Assembly: GCF_001654835.1 (NCBI RefSeq)
Contig: NZ_LXEP01000045.1
Span: 1 to 64,000 of the forward strand
Direction: 5' to 3'
Source of the DNA: Buttiauxella gaviniae ATCC 51604
GTDB taxonomy: Bacteria > Pseudomonadota > Gammaproteobacteria > Enterobacterales > Enterobacteriaceae
DNA: 64,000 nt
The notes beneath the pieces were generated by a model. That model was not told the DNA's origin, searched no databases, and saw nothing but the letters and a program-made list of their open reading frames with translations. Position numbers and translations under genes: made by a program. Every line of letters begins with the position of its first letter. Positions within the stretch are counted from its first letter, which is position 1. Positions 25,620 to 35,216 of the stretch are shown here, piece after piece.

Positions 25620-26918
25620 ATGACAAGAAAAGTGAAAACGTCAGGCGCCTTTGTTATCGCCGCTATGTTACTTGCCAGCTGCTCTTCAAAACCACCGGTC
25701 TCACTCGTGACCCCGGTGACTAAACAGACGCATCCGGCATCGCGTTCGCAAAATCAAGAACCAGTACGAGGCGTATGGCTCGCGACGGTGTCTCGTCTTG
25801 ATTGGCCCCCTGTTGCATCAGTGAATCCCAATAACGCTTCCACTCGCGTTAGCCAGCAACAGCAGGCGCTAAAAAACAAATTAGATAACCTGAAAAGTCT
25901 TGGAATTAATACCGTATTTTTCCAGATCAAACCTGACGCCACAGCGCTTTGGCAATCAAAAATTTTGCCATGGTCAGATGTACTGACGGGCAAAATTGGC
26001 GAAGACCCAGGTTACGATCCGCTGCAATTTATGCTCGATGAAGCACACAAGCGCGGCATAAAAGTTCACGCCTGGCTTAACCCTTACCGTGTTTCCACAA
26101 ATACCAAACCGTCGACCGTTGCAGAACTCAACAACACTTTGTCGGACCAACCACCGAGCGTGTTTGTGCTGCATCGCGACTGGATTCGTACATCAGGCGA
26201 TCGTTATGTATTAGATCCCGGCATTCCAGAAGTTCGTGACTGGATTACCAGTGTCGTTGCTGAAGTGGTATCGCGTTATGACGTTGATGGCGTGCAGTTT
26301 GATGACTACTTCTATACAGAGTCCCCTGGTTCCTTCATCAACGACAACCCGACATTCCAAAAATATGGCCAGGGATTTGATTCAAAAGCGGACTGGCGTC
26401 GGCACAATACGCAGCAATTAATTGAACAAGTTTCTCGAACTATCAAACAGTTAAAGCCAGGTGTCGAATTTGGTGTGAGCCCTGCTGGCGTATGGCGTAA
26501 CCGTTCATTTGATCCGGCAGGCTCCGATACCAGAGGTGCTGCGGCATACGATGAATCTTTTGCTGATACACGAAAGTGGGTGCAACAGGGCCTATTGGAT
26601 TACATTGCCCCGCAGTTGTACTGGCCTTTCGCGCGAGATGCTGCCCGTTATGATGTGCTCGCAAAATGGTGGGCTGATGTGGTGAAACCCACAAATACGC
26701 GGCTCTATATTGGCGTTGCGCTCTACAAAGTCGGTGAACCGTCCAGGAAAGAGCCAGACTGGACTGTAAACGGTGGTGTACCCGAGTTGAAAAAACAGCT
26801 CGATCTGAACGAATCTTTGCCACAAATCAGCGGCACCATTTTGTTCAGAGAGAACAATCTCAACCAGCCACAGACCAGAGAAGCCGTTAGCTACCTTAAA
26901 AACCGCTGGGGCAGTTAA
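25620..26918 (+). CDS. digH: DigH (YddW), divisome-localised glycosyl hydrolase lipoprotein
   Basis: Lipoprotein signal 'AAMLLASC' and a GHL10/DUF187 TIM-barrel domain. Matches to E. coli DigH include RGVWLATVSRLDWPP, 'FFQIKPDATALW', 'KVHAWLNPYRVS', 'YDVDGVQFDDYFY' (catalytic Asp pair), 'GVSPAGVWRNRS' and 'YIAPQLYWPFARD'. It hydrolyses denuded peptidoglycan glycans at the septum. The start is uncertain: ATG 25620 lacks a good ribosome site, while a TTG frame opens at 25581 and GGAG lies at 25583. With ATG 25620 the signal peptide is complete. Confidence 0.9.
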   Translation: MTRKVKTSGAFVIAAMLLASCSSKPPVSLVTPVTKQTHPASRSQNQEPVRGVWLATVSRLDWPPVASVNPNNASTRVSQQQQALKNKLDNLKSLGINTVFFQIKPDATALWQSKILPWSDVLTGKIGEDPGYDPLQFMLDEAHKRGIKVHAWLNPYRVSTNTKPSTVAELNNTLSDQPPSVFVLHRDWIRTSGDRYVLDPGIPEVRDWITSVVAEVVSRYDVDGVQFDDYFYTESPGSFINDNPTFQKYGQGFDSKADWRRHNTQQLIEQVSRTIKQLKPGVEFGVSPAGVWRNRSFDPAGSDTRGAAAYDESFADTRKWVQQGLLDYIAPQLYWPFARDAARYDVLAKWWADVVKPTNTRLYIGVALYKVGEPSRKEPDWTVNGGVPELKKQLDLNESLPQISGTILFRENNLNQPQTREAVSYLKNRWGS

Positions 26919-27317
26919 CACCCACTACATAACATATTGAATATAATGAATTTGTTTTAAAATGACGTCGCTACGTGAATTCTGCTGTTTTGGCAGTACA
27001 TCGGTGCAGCAGAATTCACGTAAATGCATCTAAAAATTAGGCTTCATTTATTCCTAACATGAAACAGCGTTGCCCATCTCTTTTTGTATCCTCGCTATGA
27101 TTCAAAAAAACCAATCGAAATAGTCTTATTTTGTTCAGCGATTGGCATATCAATTCCGCCACATTAATTATTTTTTATATTGAATTATGGGGTGAGTATT
27201 AATTGAGCAATATTGAGGATAATGTGAAGGGAATGAAATTGAGTTTTATCTGGTTGTTCCAGTTTTATATCCACCGATAATCACTGGTAATGTTAATAGT
27301 GAGAAACGGTATCAACC
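26919..27317. other. Spacer with a long hairpin
   Basis: About 400 bp with no gene, holding the long hairpin at 26972-27022 described separately, then an AT-rich run leading to the small lipoprotein gene. No promoter is certain. Confidence 0.5.
26972..27022. repeat. Perfect 16-bp-arm hairpin
   Basis: The arm TACGTGAATTCTGCTG (26972-26987) pairs perfectly with CAGCAGAATTCACGTA (27007-27022) across a 19-nt loop. There is no T-run, so it is not a classic terminator; it may be a mobile palindromic unit, an RNA-stability element or a bidirectional attenuator between digH and the lipoprotein gene. Confidence 0.7.
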
Positions 27318-27431
27318 ATGAAGAAATTTATACTAATTATCAGTAGCATAGTAATTATCATGAGCCTGTCTGGCTGTATTTACAGGGATGGTGGCCATCA
27401 CCACGGCTGGCATCATCACCATTATCGCTAA
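27318..27431 (+). CDS. Small His-rich lipoprotein (37 aa)
   Basis: ATG 27318 to TAA 27429-27431. The first 20 residues form a lipoprotein signal (MKKFILIISSIVIIMSLSGC, lipobox L-S-G-C), leaving a mature peptide of about 18 residues containing two His clusters (GGHHHGWHHHH, six to eight His). Such a peptide would sit on the membrane and could bind Ni, Zn or Cu, but that is inference. A weak stem (CCCCGGA..TCCGAGG) follows at 27440. The ORF is below most automatic size cut-offs. Confidence 0.75.
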   Translation: MKKFILIISSIVIIMSLSGCIYRDGGHHHGWHHHHYR

Positions 27432-27510
27432 CTAAAAATAAACCCCGGAATAATCCGAGGCTATTTATTTGTCCATCAGGGAAGTGACCAAACTTCCCTG
27501 GTACTCTTTA

Positions 27511-28104
27511 TTACTGGGGTTTCACATTGTAACCGGCATCCACCATTTTTTCATTACGGTTCGGCTCCACTTCGCGCAGTGGTTCAACCTGGTGCATCGT
27601 TTGCTGACAGCGGATCACCAAATCCTGGTATTCGCGTGTCCCCTGCTTTTTCCACGCAAGTTCATCCGGGCGTAACTCGCGCACCACTTTCGCTGGGCTG
27701 CCCAGGATCATCTGGTTGGGTCCAAATTCCGCACGGGCTTTAACAAACGCCGTTGCGCCAACAATACTGTTTTCGCCAATCTGTGCTCCGTCAAGGATCA
27801 CCGCATTCATACCGATCAGTGCATTTTTACCAATTAAGCAGCCGTGCAGAATCGCACCGTGGCCAATATGCCCGTCTTCTTCAACAACTGTGTCCTGCTC
27901 CGGGAAACCATGCATCACACAGTTATCCTGCACGTTAGCGCCATCTTTGACGATGATGCGCCCAAAGTCACCGCGTAAGCTGGCATTCGGCCCGATATAC
28001 ACACGGTGGCCAAGAATCACATCGCCAATCAGCACGGCCGTGGGATGCACATAGCTGTCTTCCGGCACTACGGGTGTGAGTCCATCAATTTGATATACGG
28101 GCAT
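27511..28104 (-). CDS. paaY: PaaY, hexapeptide-repeat thioesterase of the Paa cluster
   Basis: Left-handed beta-helix protein of the gamma-carbonic-anhydrase family, with repeats such as '[11 protein letters not shown]', '[21 protein letters not shown]' (split in use), and the Zn-type His set (H in MHGF, HIGHG, LHG). In E. coli PaaY is a thioesterase that limits toxic ring-opened CoA intermediates. It is the last gene of the minus-strand cluster and starts 10 bp after paaX, so the two form a unit. Confidence 0.93.
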   Translation of the reverse strand: MPVYQIDGLTPVVPEDSYVHPTAVLIGDVILGHRVYIGPNASLRGDFGRIIVKDGANVQDNCVMHGFPEQDTVVEEDGHIGHGAILHGCLIGKNALIGMNAVILDGAQIGENSIVGATAFVKARAEFGPNQMILGSPAKVVRELRPDELAWKKQGTREYQDLVIRCQQTMHQVEPLREVEPNRNEKMVDAGYNVKPQ

Positions 28105-28113
28105 AATAACTCC

Positions 28114-29049
28114 TTACGGCTTGGTATTGATCCCACCAAAGCGCTGATAGTAGCCGCTTCCCGGTTGTGGCAAGTCACCCACTGAGGTTTCACCATGTTC
28201 GCTGACAAAAGCCAGTGCGCCCGGTGCGACACGCTGATAGATGTTGATACACAGCTGGCGGGCGCTTTGCCCTTGCCAGTGTGGCGGCAGTAATTCATCA
28301 GGAAGCAGCGGATCTTTCAGCACTACGCGGCGGTAGAAATGTATGAGCAAAAGTTGAATCTGGAAACAACGCAACGGCGTCAGTTCGCTGGCATCTGCCT
28401 CACGCAACAGCGGCAACAACGGTCGAAACGAGTTGATAAACTCACCGTAGCGCTCATTTTTATCAGTGAGTAGCCAGCACTCTTCGACGCGGGCTTTGAG
28501 TGCAGTTTTTGATGTCTGAAGCGGTGAACTGGCTTCAAAACAGATCACGTTATCCGCCACGCCGGCTTCATGCAGCAGGTTTTGTACATCGGCGAGATTT
28601 TGCGATGGCGACGCCATCAGGCTGGGGGCAAGTGTGCCAAACCCTTGCCAGATAAGCTGATTTTTCACTTGTTGAAGTGTGCTTTTTTCAAGCCCTTCGG
28701 AGAGCAAAAGCAACCACTTGCCGTCCCATTCAGGCTGCCCGGCTCGGTAGATTTTCGCTTCTGCCCGGCGCGTCATGCGCTGGCCCATTTCTGTCAGGCG
28801 ATAAAAACTCCGTCGCCCGACGCGCTCCACATCAAGCCAGCCCTCTTTATTAAGCCTGAACAGTGAAGTGCGAACAAAACGCTCACCAAAGCCCAATGAC
28901 TCCAGCATGGTCGCAAGGCTACCGAGCCAAATTTCACCGCCGCGATGCGCCAGTGCATCTCCATATAAAGAAACAATCAGCGACGTTCCGCTAATGGGAA
29001 CGGCGCTGACCGCCTGCTCAATAAACTGTTCCAGTTTGCTGTTCATCAT
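28114..29049 (-). CDS. paaX: PaaX, repressor of the phenylacetate genes
   Basis: GntR-like winged-helix N-terminus (residues about 20-85, 'FGERFVRTSLFRLNKEGWLD') with a C-terminal sensor domain; the length of 311 aa fits. The effector is phenylacetyl-CoA, which lifts repression of the paaA and paaZ promoters. Candidate operators with the TGATTC core lie in the paaA-paaZ divergent region. It is co-transcribed with paaY. A start at Met2 is equally likely. Confidence 0.93.
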   Translation of the reverse strand: MMNSKLEQFIEQAVSAVPISGTSLIVSLYGDALAHRGGEIWLGSLATMLESLGFGERFVRTSLFRLNKEGWLDVERVGRRSFYRLTEMGQRMTRRAEAKIYRAGQPEWDGKWLLLLSEGLEKSTLQQVKNQLIWQGFGTLAPSLMASPSQNLADVQNLLHEAGVADNVICFEASSPLQTSKTALKARVEECWLLTDKNERYGEFINSFRPLLPLLREADASELTPLRCFQIQLLLIHFYRRVVLKDPLLPDELLPPHWQGQSARQLCINIYQRVAPGALAFVSEHGETSVGDLPQPGSGYYQRFGGINTKP

Positions 29050-29161
29050 CTGCCAGAAATTCCGTTTTTAACGCACATTAGCCAAAACATAGCACAACAA
29101 AGACAATAAAAATCAGGTCATTAACAATGCGATTCACAATTTCTAGAAATACAGATTTTCC

Positions 29162-29200
29162 GGGTCGGATAAACGCTGCAGCGTCTGATATAACCGACCC
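29162..29200. repeat. Nested-palindrome element downstream of paaK
   Basis: Outer arms GGGTCGG (29162-29168) and CCGACCC (29194-29200) enclose the 12-bp palindrome ACGCTGCAGCGT (29173-29184). It lies 15 bp past the paaK stop and before paaX. It resembles a REP-type sequence or an attenuator between the catabolic operon and paaXY. No T-run is present. Confidence 0.55.
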
Positions 29201-29214
29201 AATAGTGGTTGTGA

Positions 29215-30531
29215 TTACTGATTCGTGGCCTGGCGCAAATCACAAACGCGAATCGCTTTCCCTTCCGAACGAGGCAAACTGCCGCAGTTAACAATGCTGA
29301 TATCGGTTGAAATCCCCACCATTGACTTAATCTGATGACGCAACTGGTGGCAAACGGAACAACGCTGTTCATGGCTCAAATGCAGACTGCTCTCTTTGAG
29401 CTCAACTTTCACCGCCAGCGTGTCGAGATGGCCATCGCGATGTACTTCCAGCTGATAATGCGGTGCCAGGTGTTCAAATTTTACGATCTCTTCTTCCAGT
29501 TGTGATGGGAACACATTCACACCACGGATGATAAGCATGTCGTCTGAGCGCCCGGTGATGCGGTCCATACGGCGCATAGTACGGGCGGTGCCTGGCAGTA
29601 AGCGCGTCAGGTCGCGGGTACGGTAACGAATCACCGGCAGCGCTTCTTTGGTCAGCGTCGTGAACAGCAACTCACCCTGCTCGCCATCATCCAGCGCGGC
29701 ACCGCTTATCGGGTTAACAATTTCCGGGTAAAAATGATCTTCCCAGATAGTTGGCCCGTCTGTGGTTTCCAGGCACTCCATCGCCACGCCCGGTCCCATC
29801 ACTTCTGACAGGCCGTAAATATCCAGCGCGGTAATGCCGAGGCGGCGTTCAATTTCACGGCGCATCGCATGAGTCCAGGGCTCAGCACCAAATACTCCGA
29901 CACGCAGCGAACAATCTCGCGCATCGCCACCCATCTGACGTTCCAGTTCTTCAATCAAGTTCAGGCACCAGGACGGAGTCACCATAATCATGTCCGGGCG
30001 GAAATCGCGGATCAGTTGCGCCTGCTTCTCAGTTTGCCCACCGGACATCGGAATAACGGTCGCCCCGAGGCGCTCAGCGCCATAATGCGCACCCAGTCCG
30101 CCTGTAAACAGCCCGTAACCATAAGCGACGTGAATTTTATCTTTTGGCGTACCGCCTGCGGCACGAAGCGAACGGGCGACAATATCAGCCCAGGTATCAA
30201 TATCTTTTTGCGTGTAGCCGACTACCGTAGGTTTGCCCGTTGTGCCAGATGAGGCATGAATACGCACAACCTGTTCCATCGGCACCGCAAAAGTATCGAA
30301 CGGATAGTTGTCGCGCAAATCTTGTTTAGTGGTGCAGGGGAAAAGCCGAATGTCCTTCAGCTCTTTAAAATCATCAGGGTGCACGCCCACCGCATCAAAC
30401 TTGCGTTTGTACATCGGCACGTTGTTATAAGCGTGATTCAGCGTCCATTTCATACGCTGCGTTTGGAGTGCCTGCAGCTCATCAACTGATGCGGTTTCAA
30501 TCGGTTCCAGCTTTGTAGTAGAGGTTATCAT
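29215..30531 (-). CDS. paaK: PaaK, phenylacetate-CoA ligase
   Basis: AMP-forming ligase; P-loop 'HASSGTTGKPTVVGYT' (about residues 93-108), 'IYGLSEVMGPGVAMEC' and the C-terminal catalytic region 'RITGRSDDMLIIRGVNVFP'. It activates phenylacetate to phenylacetyl-CoA, the first step of the pathway. 438 residues, as in E. coli. It lies 22 bp after paaJ; it is the last gene of the structural run and is separated from paaX by the palindromic element. Confidence 0.94.
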   Translation of the reverse strand: MITSTTKLEPIETASVDELQALQTQRMKWTLNHAYNNVPMYKRKFDAVGVHPDDFKELKDIRLFPCTTKQDLRDNYPFDTFAVPMEQVVRIHASSGTTGKPTVVGYTQKDIDTWADIVARSLRAAGGTPKDKIHVAYGYGLFTGGLGAHYGAERLGATVIPMSGGQTEKQAQLIRDFRPDMIMVTPSWCLNLIEELERQMGGDARDCSLRVGVFGAEPWTHAMRREIERRLGITALDIYGLSEVMGPGVAMECLETTDGPTIWEDHFYPEIVNPISGAALDDGEQGELLFTTLTKEALPVIRYRTRDLTRLLPGTARTMRRMDRITGRSDDMLIIRGVNVFPSQLEEEIVKFEHLAPHYQLEVHRDGHLDTLAVKVELKESSLHLSHEQRCSVCHQLRHQIKSMVGISTDISIVNCGSLPRSEGKAIRVCDLRQATNQ

Positions 30532-30553
30532 TATAGGGTACTCGCAGGGTTGA

Positions 30554-31762
30554 TTAGCTCACACGCTCAAGGATCAGGGCAATGCCCTGGCCAACACCGA
30601 TACACATCGTACACAGGGCATAACGCCCGTTGCGGCGATGAAGTTCGTGGCTGGCGGCAAGCGCCAGTCGGGCTCCACTCATACCTAACGGATGACCTAA
30701 CGCAATCGCACCGCCGTTGGGGTTAACATGTGGGGCGTCGTCAGGCAGCCCCAACTGTCGTAAAACCCCCAGCGCTTGCGCGGCAAAGGCTTCGTTCAGT
30801 TCGATAACATCCATGTCGTTGATGGAAAGCCCTGCCAGCTCCAGCACCTTACGGGTGGCAGGCACTGGCCCAAGCCCCATCAGGCGCGGTTCAACACCGG
30901 CAGTTGCCATCGCGACAATGCGCGTTGTTGGCGTTAAACCGTGGCGCTGAGCTGCCGACGCGCTGGCGATGATGAGCGCCGCCGCACCGTCGTTCACACC
31001 TGATGCATTTCCGGCAGTAATCACACCGTTGGTACGAAACGGTGCTTTTAGTCCGTTGAGCTGCTGCAAAGTGGTTTCCGGTCGCGGATGTTCGTCTTCG
31101 CGAATCTCAGTCACCGCGCCTTTTTTTCCTTTCAACTGCACCGGCACAATTTCCTCGGCCAGAACGCCATTCTCACGTGCCAGCTGCGCACGTTGCTGGC
31201 TGCGCCAGGCAAAGGCATCTTGATCGGCACGGCTGATATTTAACAACTCCGCTACATTCTCTGCCGTTTCTGGCATGCTGTCAGTACCAAATTGTTCAGC
31301 CATGAGCGGGTTCACAAAACGCCAGCCGATCGTGGTATCAAACATCTCCGCCTGGCGCTGAAAAGGCGTGCTGGCTTTGCCCATCACAAAAGGTGCGCGG
31401 GACATCGACTCTACGCCTCCGGCAATCATCAGTTCGGCATCACCGGCTTTGATTGCCCGCGCGGCCATACCTAACGCATCAAGGCCCGACCCGCACAAGC
31501 GGTTAATTGTGGTGCCAGAAATTGTCTGCGGTAACCCGGCAAGTAACGTCGCCATACGCGCCACGTTACGGTTATCTTCCCCTGCCTGGTTGGCACAGCC
31601 GAGAATCACATCGTCTACTGCGTTCCAGTCAAGGTTCGGGTAGCGAGCCATCAGCTCTTTTAGCGGGATCGCGGCAAGATCATCGGCACGAACTGAAGAG
31701 AGTGCTCCACCGTAGCGGCCAATGGGCGTGCGGACACCGTCACAGATAAATGCGTCGTTCAT
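30554..31762 (-). CDS. paaJ: PaaJ, beta-ketoadipyl-CoA thiolase
   Basis: Thiolase with the nucleophilic Cys in '[18 protein letters not shown]', the '[10 protein letters not shown]' box and the C-terminal Cys in '[10 protein letters not shown]'. It cleaves 3-oxoadipyl-CoA to succinyl-CoA and acetyl-CoA and also acts on 2,3-didehydroadipyl-CoA earlier in the pathway. Its start overlaps the paaI stop by ATGA. Confidence 0.94.
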   Translation of the reverse strand: MNDAFICDGVRTPIGRYGGALSSVRADDLAAIPLKELMARYPNLDWNAVDDVILGCANQAGEDNRNVARMATLLAGLPQTISGTTINRLCGSGLDALGMAARAIKAGDAELMIAGGVESMSRAPFVMGKASTPFQRQAEMFDTTIGWRFVNPLMAEQFGTDSMPETAENVAELLNISRADQDAFAWRSQQRAQLARENGVLAEEIVPVQLKGKKGAVTEIREDEHPRPETTLQQLNGLKAPFRTNGVITAGNASGVNDGAAALIIASASAAQRHGLTPTTRIVAMATAGVEPRLMGLGPVPATRKVLELAGLSINDMDVIELNEAFAAQALGVLRQLGLPDDAPHVNPNGGAIALGHPLGMSGARLALAASHELHRRNGRYALCTMCIGVGQGIALILERVS

Positions 31763-32184
31763 AGTCTGGCTCCTGAAACTGTGGTTCCAATACGGTGCGA
31801 ACGCCCACGAAACAGAGCGATGGTTTTCTCATCCTGGTTAATGATTTCAATGTCATATACCCCGGTCTGCCGGCCTTGAGTGCGTACCTGAGCAATGGCT
31901 GTCAGCACATCACCGGCTTTTCCAGGTCGGACGAAATCGATACTGCAACCGGAAGCCACTGCCGCCAGCCCCTGGCTGTTGCAGGCGTAGGCAAATGCGG
32001 TGTCAGCCAGCGTAAACAGTTGCCCGCCGTGGCAGGTTTGATGGCCGTTGAGCATGACGTCGGTGATGGTCATGGTCAGGCGTGCAAATCCATCCCCCAT
32101 GTCCTGAATCTCGATGCCCATCTGCTGCGCACAGTTGTCGCGAGCATACATTTCCCGGGCATTCGCCCATGCATTAATGCTCAT
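31759..32184 (-). CDS. paaI: PaaI, hotdog thioesterase
   Basis: A 141-residue hotdog protein; motif 'HGGQLFTLADTAFAYACNSQ' as in PaaI, which hydrolyses ring-hydroxylated phenylacetyl-CoA and rescues CoA trapped by dead-end intermediates. It overlaps paaH by 11 bp and paaJ by 4 bp, so all three are translationally coupled. Confidence 0.93.
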   Translation of the reverse strand: MSINAWANAREMYARDNCAQQMGIEIQDMGDGFARLTMTITDVMLNGHQTCHGGQLFTLADTAFAYACNSQGLAAVASGCSIDFVRPGKAGDVLTAIAQVRTQGRQTGVYDIEIINQDEKTIALFRGRSHRIGTTVSGARL

Positions 32185-33661
32185 GTTGTGTCTCCAGAAG
32201 CGAGCGTTGACGCAGGATTGACGTTGGGCGATAGCGCTCCTCGCCGTAATGTTGTTGCAGGTTCTCCATCATGCGCAGTACCTGCTGCCAGCCGAGTTCC
32301 GCGCCCCACGCCAGCGGGCCATGAGGGTAATTCACGCCAAGGCGCATCGCGGTGTCGATATCCTCTTCACTGGCGACACCTTTTTGCGCAGCATCGGTCG
32401 CTTCGTTCGCGAGCATAGCGACCGTGCGCCAGACCAGCATTCCAGGGTAGTCGCTGATCATCAGCACCTGTTTACCCTGCTGCTGGAAGAAACGAATCGC
32501 TTTGGCAGTCTGCACAACCGTGTTACTTGCCGCAGCCGCCAGCACGACCAGCGGTGAGCTTTGCCAGTCGTTGACCAGATCAAGCAGCACGACCGGGCGT
32601 TGCAGACGTTTAGCCAGTTGAGTCGCTGTTTCGCCTTGCGTCATCTGCACCAGAACATCGTCCAGTTCAAGATACGAATACGTGACGCCGTCACCTGAAT
32701 CGTGATTATTCAGCCATGCGGCAAAACCATGGTGCTGAATTTCTTGCGCATCTGATTCGCCAGGCTCGGCGGGCAGATAAGGCAATGATTCATTGAGTGG
32801 CCAGCGGTATACGCCCTGCCCGGTTTTTTTGCCAAGGCGTTTACCAAACACCAGTTCCTGCTGGATAAGCGAAGGCAGAAAGCGGCGTTCCTGCCAGAAA
32901 CCATTGAATACGGAACAGGTCACGGCAAAGTTCACGTCCTGGCCGATAAGGTCGGTCAACGCCAGCGGCCCCATCGGAAACCCACCGCAGTCGCGCAATG
33001 CCGCATCAATCACGCCCGCTGGTGCTACTTGCTCTTCGAGCGCGCGCCAGGCTTCAGCATAAAATGGGCGCGCCACGCGGTTAACGATAAAGCCCGGTGT
33101 CGAGTGGCAATGCACCGGTTGTTTGCCCCAACGCATCGCCAAGCCGGTCAGGCTTTCGAGAACCGCAGGGGAAGTTTCCAGCCCGCTCACCACTTCCACC
33201 AGTTTCATCACCGGTGCTGGGTTAAAGAAATGCAGCCCTGCCACACGCTGTGGTTGTTCAACGCCGCTGGCAATCGCGGTAATGGAAATCGACGATGTGT
33301 TGCTGGCGAAAATCGCCTCCGCGGAACAGACCGCTGCCAGTTCACGGAAGATTGCCTGCTTGATGTCGATTTGTTCGGCTGCGGCCTCAATGACCAGTGC
33401 CGCATCCGCCAGTTCGCTGATGCTCTGTGCAGTGTTTAAACGGCTTTCAACGTCATGCTTTTCGGACGCCGTCATTTTACCCTTTGCCACGCGGGCACTC
33501 AGCGCTGTGGCAATTGCATCAATGGCACGCGCCGCAGCACCGGGATGGATATCGTAAATTCTGACCCGGTGCCCGGCTTGTGCGGCAACCTGCGCAATGC
33601 CAGCCCCCATGGTGCCGCCGCCAATCACGGCAATAATTGATTGTGGTGTCAGCATCATCAT
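32174..33661 (-). CDS. paaH: PaaH, 3-hydroxyadipyl-CoA dehydrogenase
   Basis: NAD-binding Rossmann motif 'IAVIGGGTMGAGIAQVAAQA' at residues 9-28, 'GLHFFNPAPVMKLVEVVSG' and 'HSTPGFIVNRVARPFYAEA', both typical of 3-hydroxyacyl-CoA dehydrogenases. The fused C-terminal domain is longer than in simple enzymes, giving 495 residues versus about 475 in E. coli. The three consecutive Met codons at the start leave the exact start open; the first overlaps the paaG stop. Confidence 0.93.
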   Translation of the reverse strand: MMMLTPQSIIAVIGGGTMGAGIAQVAAQAGHRVRIYDIHPGAAARAIDAIATALSARVAKGKMTASEKHDVESRLNTAQSISELADAALVIEAAAEQIDIKQAIFRELAAVCSAEAIFASNTSSISITAIASGVEQPQRVAGLHFFNPAPVMKLVEVVSGLETSPAVLESLTGLAMRWGKQPVHCHSTPGFIVNRVARPFYAEAWRALEEQVAPAGVIDAALRDCGGFPMGPLALTDLIGQDVNFAVTCSVFNGFWQERRFLPSLIQQELVFGKRLGKKTGQGVYRWPLNESLPYLPAEPGESDAQEIQHHGFAAWLNNHDSGDGVTYSYLELDDVLVQMTQGETATQLAKRLQRPVVLLDLVNDWQSSPLVVLAAAASNTVVQTAKAIRFFQQQGKQVLMISDYPGMLVWRTVAMLANEATDAAQKGVASEEDIDTAMRLGVNYPHGPLAWGAELGWQQVLRMMENLQQHYGEERYRPTSILRQRSLLETQHEH

Positions 33662-34443
33662 TTCCCCTTAAACACCGGTGTGCGTTTAGCCAGAAATGCC
33701 GACACCCCTTCGCGGTAATCTTCGCTACGCCCGGCCATGCGCTGGTAATCGCGCTCAAGATCGAGCTGTTCTTCAAGGGTGTTTGTTTCGGAAGCGTTCA
33801 GTGCCTTCTTCACCAGTCCCAGGCCAAAGGTTGGCTGGCTGGCAAAATGCACGGCGAGCTGGCGAGCGGTATCGTTGAGTGCTTCATCATCCACCACTTG
33901 CCAGATCATGCCCCATTGATGGGCTTGCTCCGCACTCAGTTTATCGCCCAGCAACGCCAGCCCCATCGCACGAGCACGCCCGGCAAGGCGCGGCAAATAC
34001 CAGGTACCTCCGCAATCAGGAACGAGGCCTAATTTGCTAAAAGACATAATGAAGTTTGCTGAACGCGCCGCAATCACCATATCGCAGCCCAGGGCAAGCG
34101 TTGCCCCGGCACCGGCGGCGACACCGTTAACCGCCGCAATAACTGGTTTTGGCAATGCGGCCAGGCGCTTAATCAGCGGGTTATAGAAGTTCTCAACCGA
34201 GGCGCCTAAGTCTGGAGCAGCTCCACTTGGGTCAACATTGCGGTCATTGAGATCTTGTCCGGCACAAAACGCACGGCCCGCGCCCGTTATCAGCAGGCAG
34301 CGAATGGTGTCGTCACGTTCGACTTGCGTCAGCACATCAGCAAGCTGGCGATGCATTTCGTCATTAAAACTATTCAGGCGCTCCGGGCGATTTAACGTCA
34401 GCGTCATCACGCCGTTTTGCACATCACTAAGAATGAATGTCAT
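33658..34443 (-). CDS. paaG: PaaG, ring-expanding isomerase (crotonase family)
   Basis: Crotonase fold with oxyanion-hole segments 'RAFCAGQDLNDRN' and 'GVAAGAGATLALGCD', and the acidic residue set of PaaG (PDCGGTWYLPRL). It converts the 1,2-epoxide of phenylacetyl-CoA into the seven-membered oxepin-CoA and later isomerises the double bond. 261 residues. It starts 2 bp after paaF and overlaps paaH by 4 bp. Confidence 0.93.
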   Translation of the reverse strand: MTFILSDVQNGVMTLTLNRPERLNSFNDEMHRQLADVLTQVERDDTIRCLLITGAGRAFCAGQDLNDRNVDPSGAAPDLGASVENFYNPLIKRLAALPKPVIAAVNGVAAGAGATLALGCDMVIAARSANFIMSFSKLGLVPDCGGTWYLPRLAGRARAMGLALLGDKLSAEQAHQWGMIWQVVDDEALNDTARQLAVHFASQPTFGLGLVKKALNASETNTLEEQLDLERDYQRMAGRSEDYREGVSAFLAKRTPVFKGK

Positions 34444-34445
34444 GG

Positions 34446-35216
34446 CTATCGTCCTTTAAACGCAGCGGGTCGTTTTTCGAGAAATGCGGCAATGCCTTCC
34501 TGCCGGTCTTCGGTGGCGGCAAGCAGCGTGAAAAGCTGCCGTTCGTGGGCTAAGCCCTGACTGAGAGACAGTTCATGTGCCTGGCGCAGTGCGGTTTTCG
34601 CAGCCTGCAATGCCAGCGGCGCATGTTGCGCGATGCGCGCCGCCAGCTTTTCGCTGTATTCCAGCGTTAACGCCGCAGGGCACATCTCTGCAACCAGGCC
34701 TGCCTGCTGCGCCTGTTGTGCGGTTATCGCCTTGCCCGTCAACACCATTTTGTATGCCATCGCTTTGCCAACACTGCGAATCAAACGTTGTGTACCACCC
34801 GCGCCGGGCATAATGCCGAGAGTTATTTCAGGCAGGCCAAAGCGTGCGTTGTCACCCGCCATTACGATGTCGCATAGCATCGCCAGTTCGCACCCGGCAC
34901 CCAACGCATAACCGTTTACTGCAGCCAGCAGCGGTTTGTTAAAACGTTCGATACGAGCCCAAAGCTGTGGGCGTGGATCGTTAAGCGTGGCGGGCATATC
35001 AAGGCTCGCCATCTCTTTAAGATCAGCCCCAGCGGCGAAAAATCGATCGTTGCCCGTAATAACGACTGCCCCTGTGCTTTCGTTTTGCTGCGCGGCTTCC
35101 AGCGCTAAGGCGATCTGATCAAGCAGCGCGTTATTTAAAGCGTTTCGCGCTTCGGGGCGGTTTAAAGTCAGGGTCAGTACGCGCCCGTTTTGGCTAACCA
35201 ATAATTCGCTCATCAC
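34446..35216 (-). CDS. paaF: PaaF, 2,3-dehydroadipyl-CoA hydratase
   Basis: Crotonase; 'DRFFAAGADLKEMASLD' and 'GYALGAGCELAMLCDIVMAG' form the oxyanion hole, and the catalytic Glu pair sits in 'GAGCELA' and 'LPEITLGIMPGAGGTQRL'. It hydrates 2,3-dehydroadipyl-CoA to 3-hydroxyadipyl-CoA for PaaH. 256 residues, about one third identical to PaaG by eye. Its ATG overlaps the end of paaE. Confidence 0.93.
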   Translation of the reverse strand: MMSELLVSQNGRVLTLTLNRPEARNALNNALLDQIALALEAAQQNESTGAVVITGNDRFFAAGADLKEMASLDMPATLNDPRPQLWARIERFNKPLLAAVNGYALGAGCELAMLCDIVMAGDNARFGLPEITLGIMPGAGGTQRLIRSVGKAMAYKMVLTGKAITAQQAQQAGLVAEMCPAALTLEYSEKLAARIAQHAPLALQAAKTALRQAHELSLSQGLAHERQLFTLLAATEDRQEGIAAFLEKRPAAFKGR

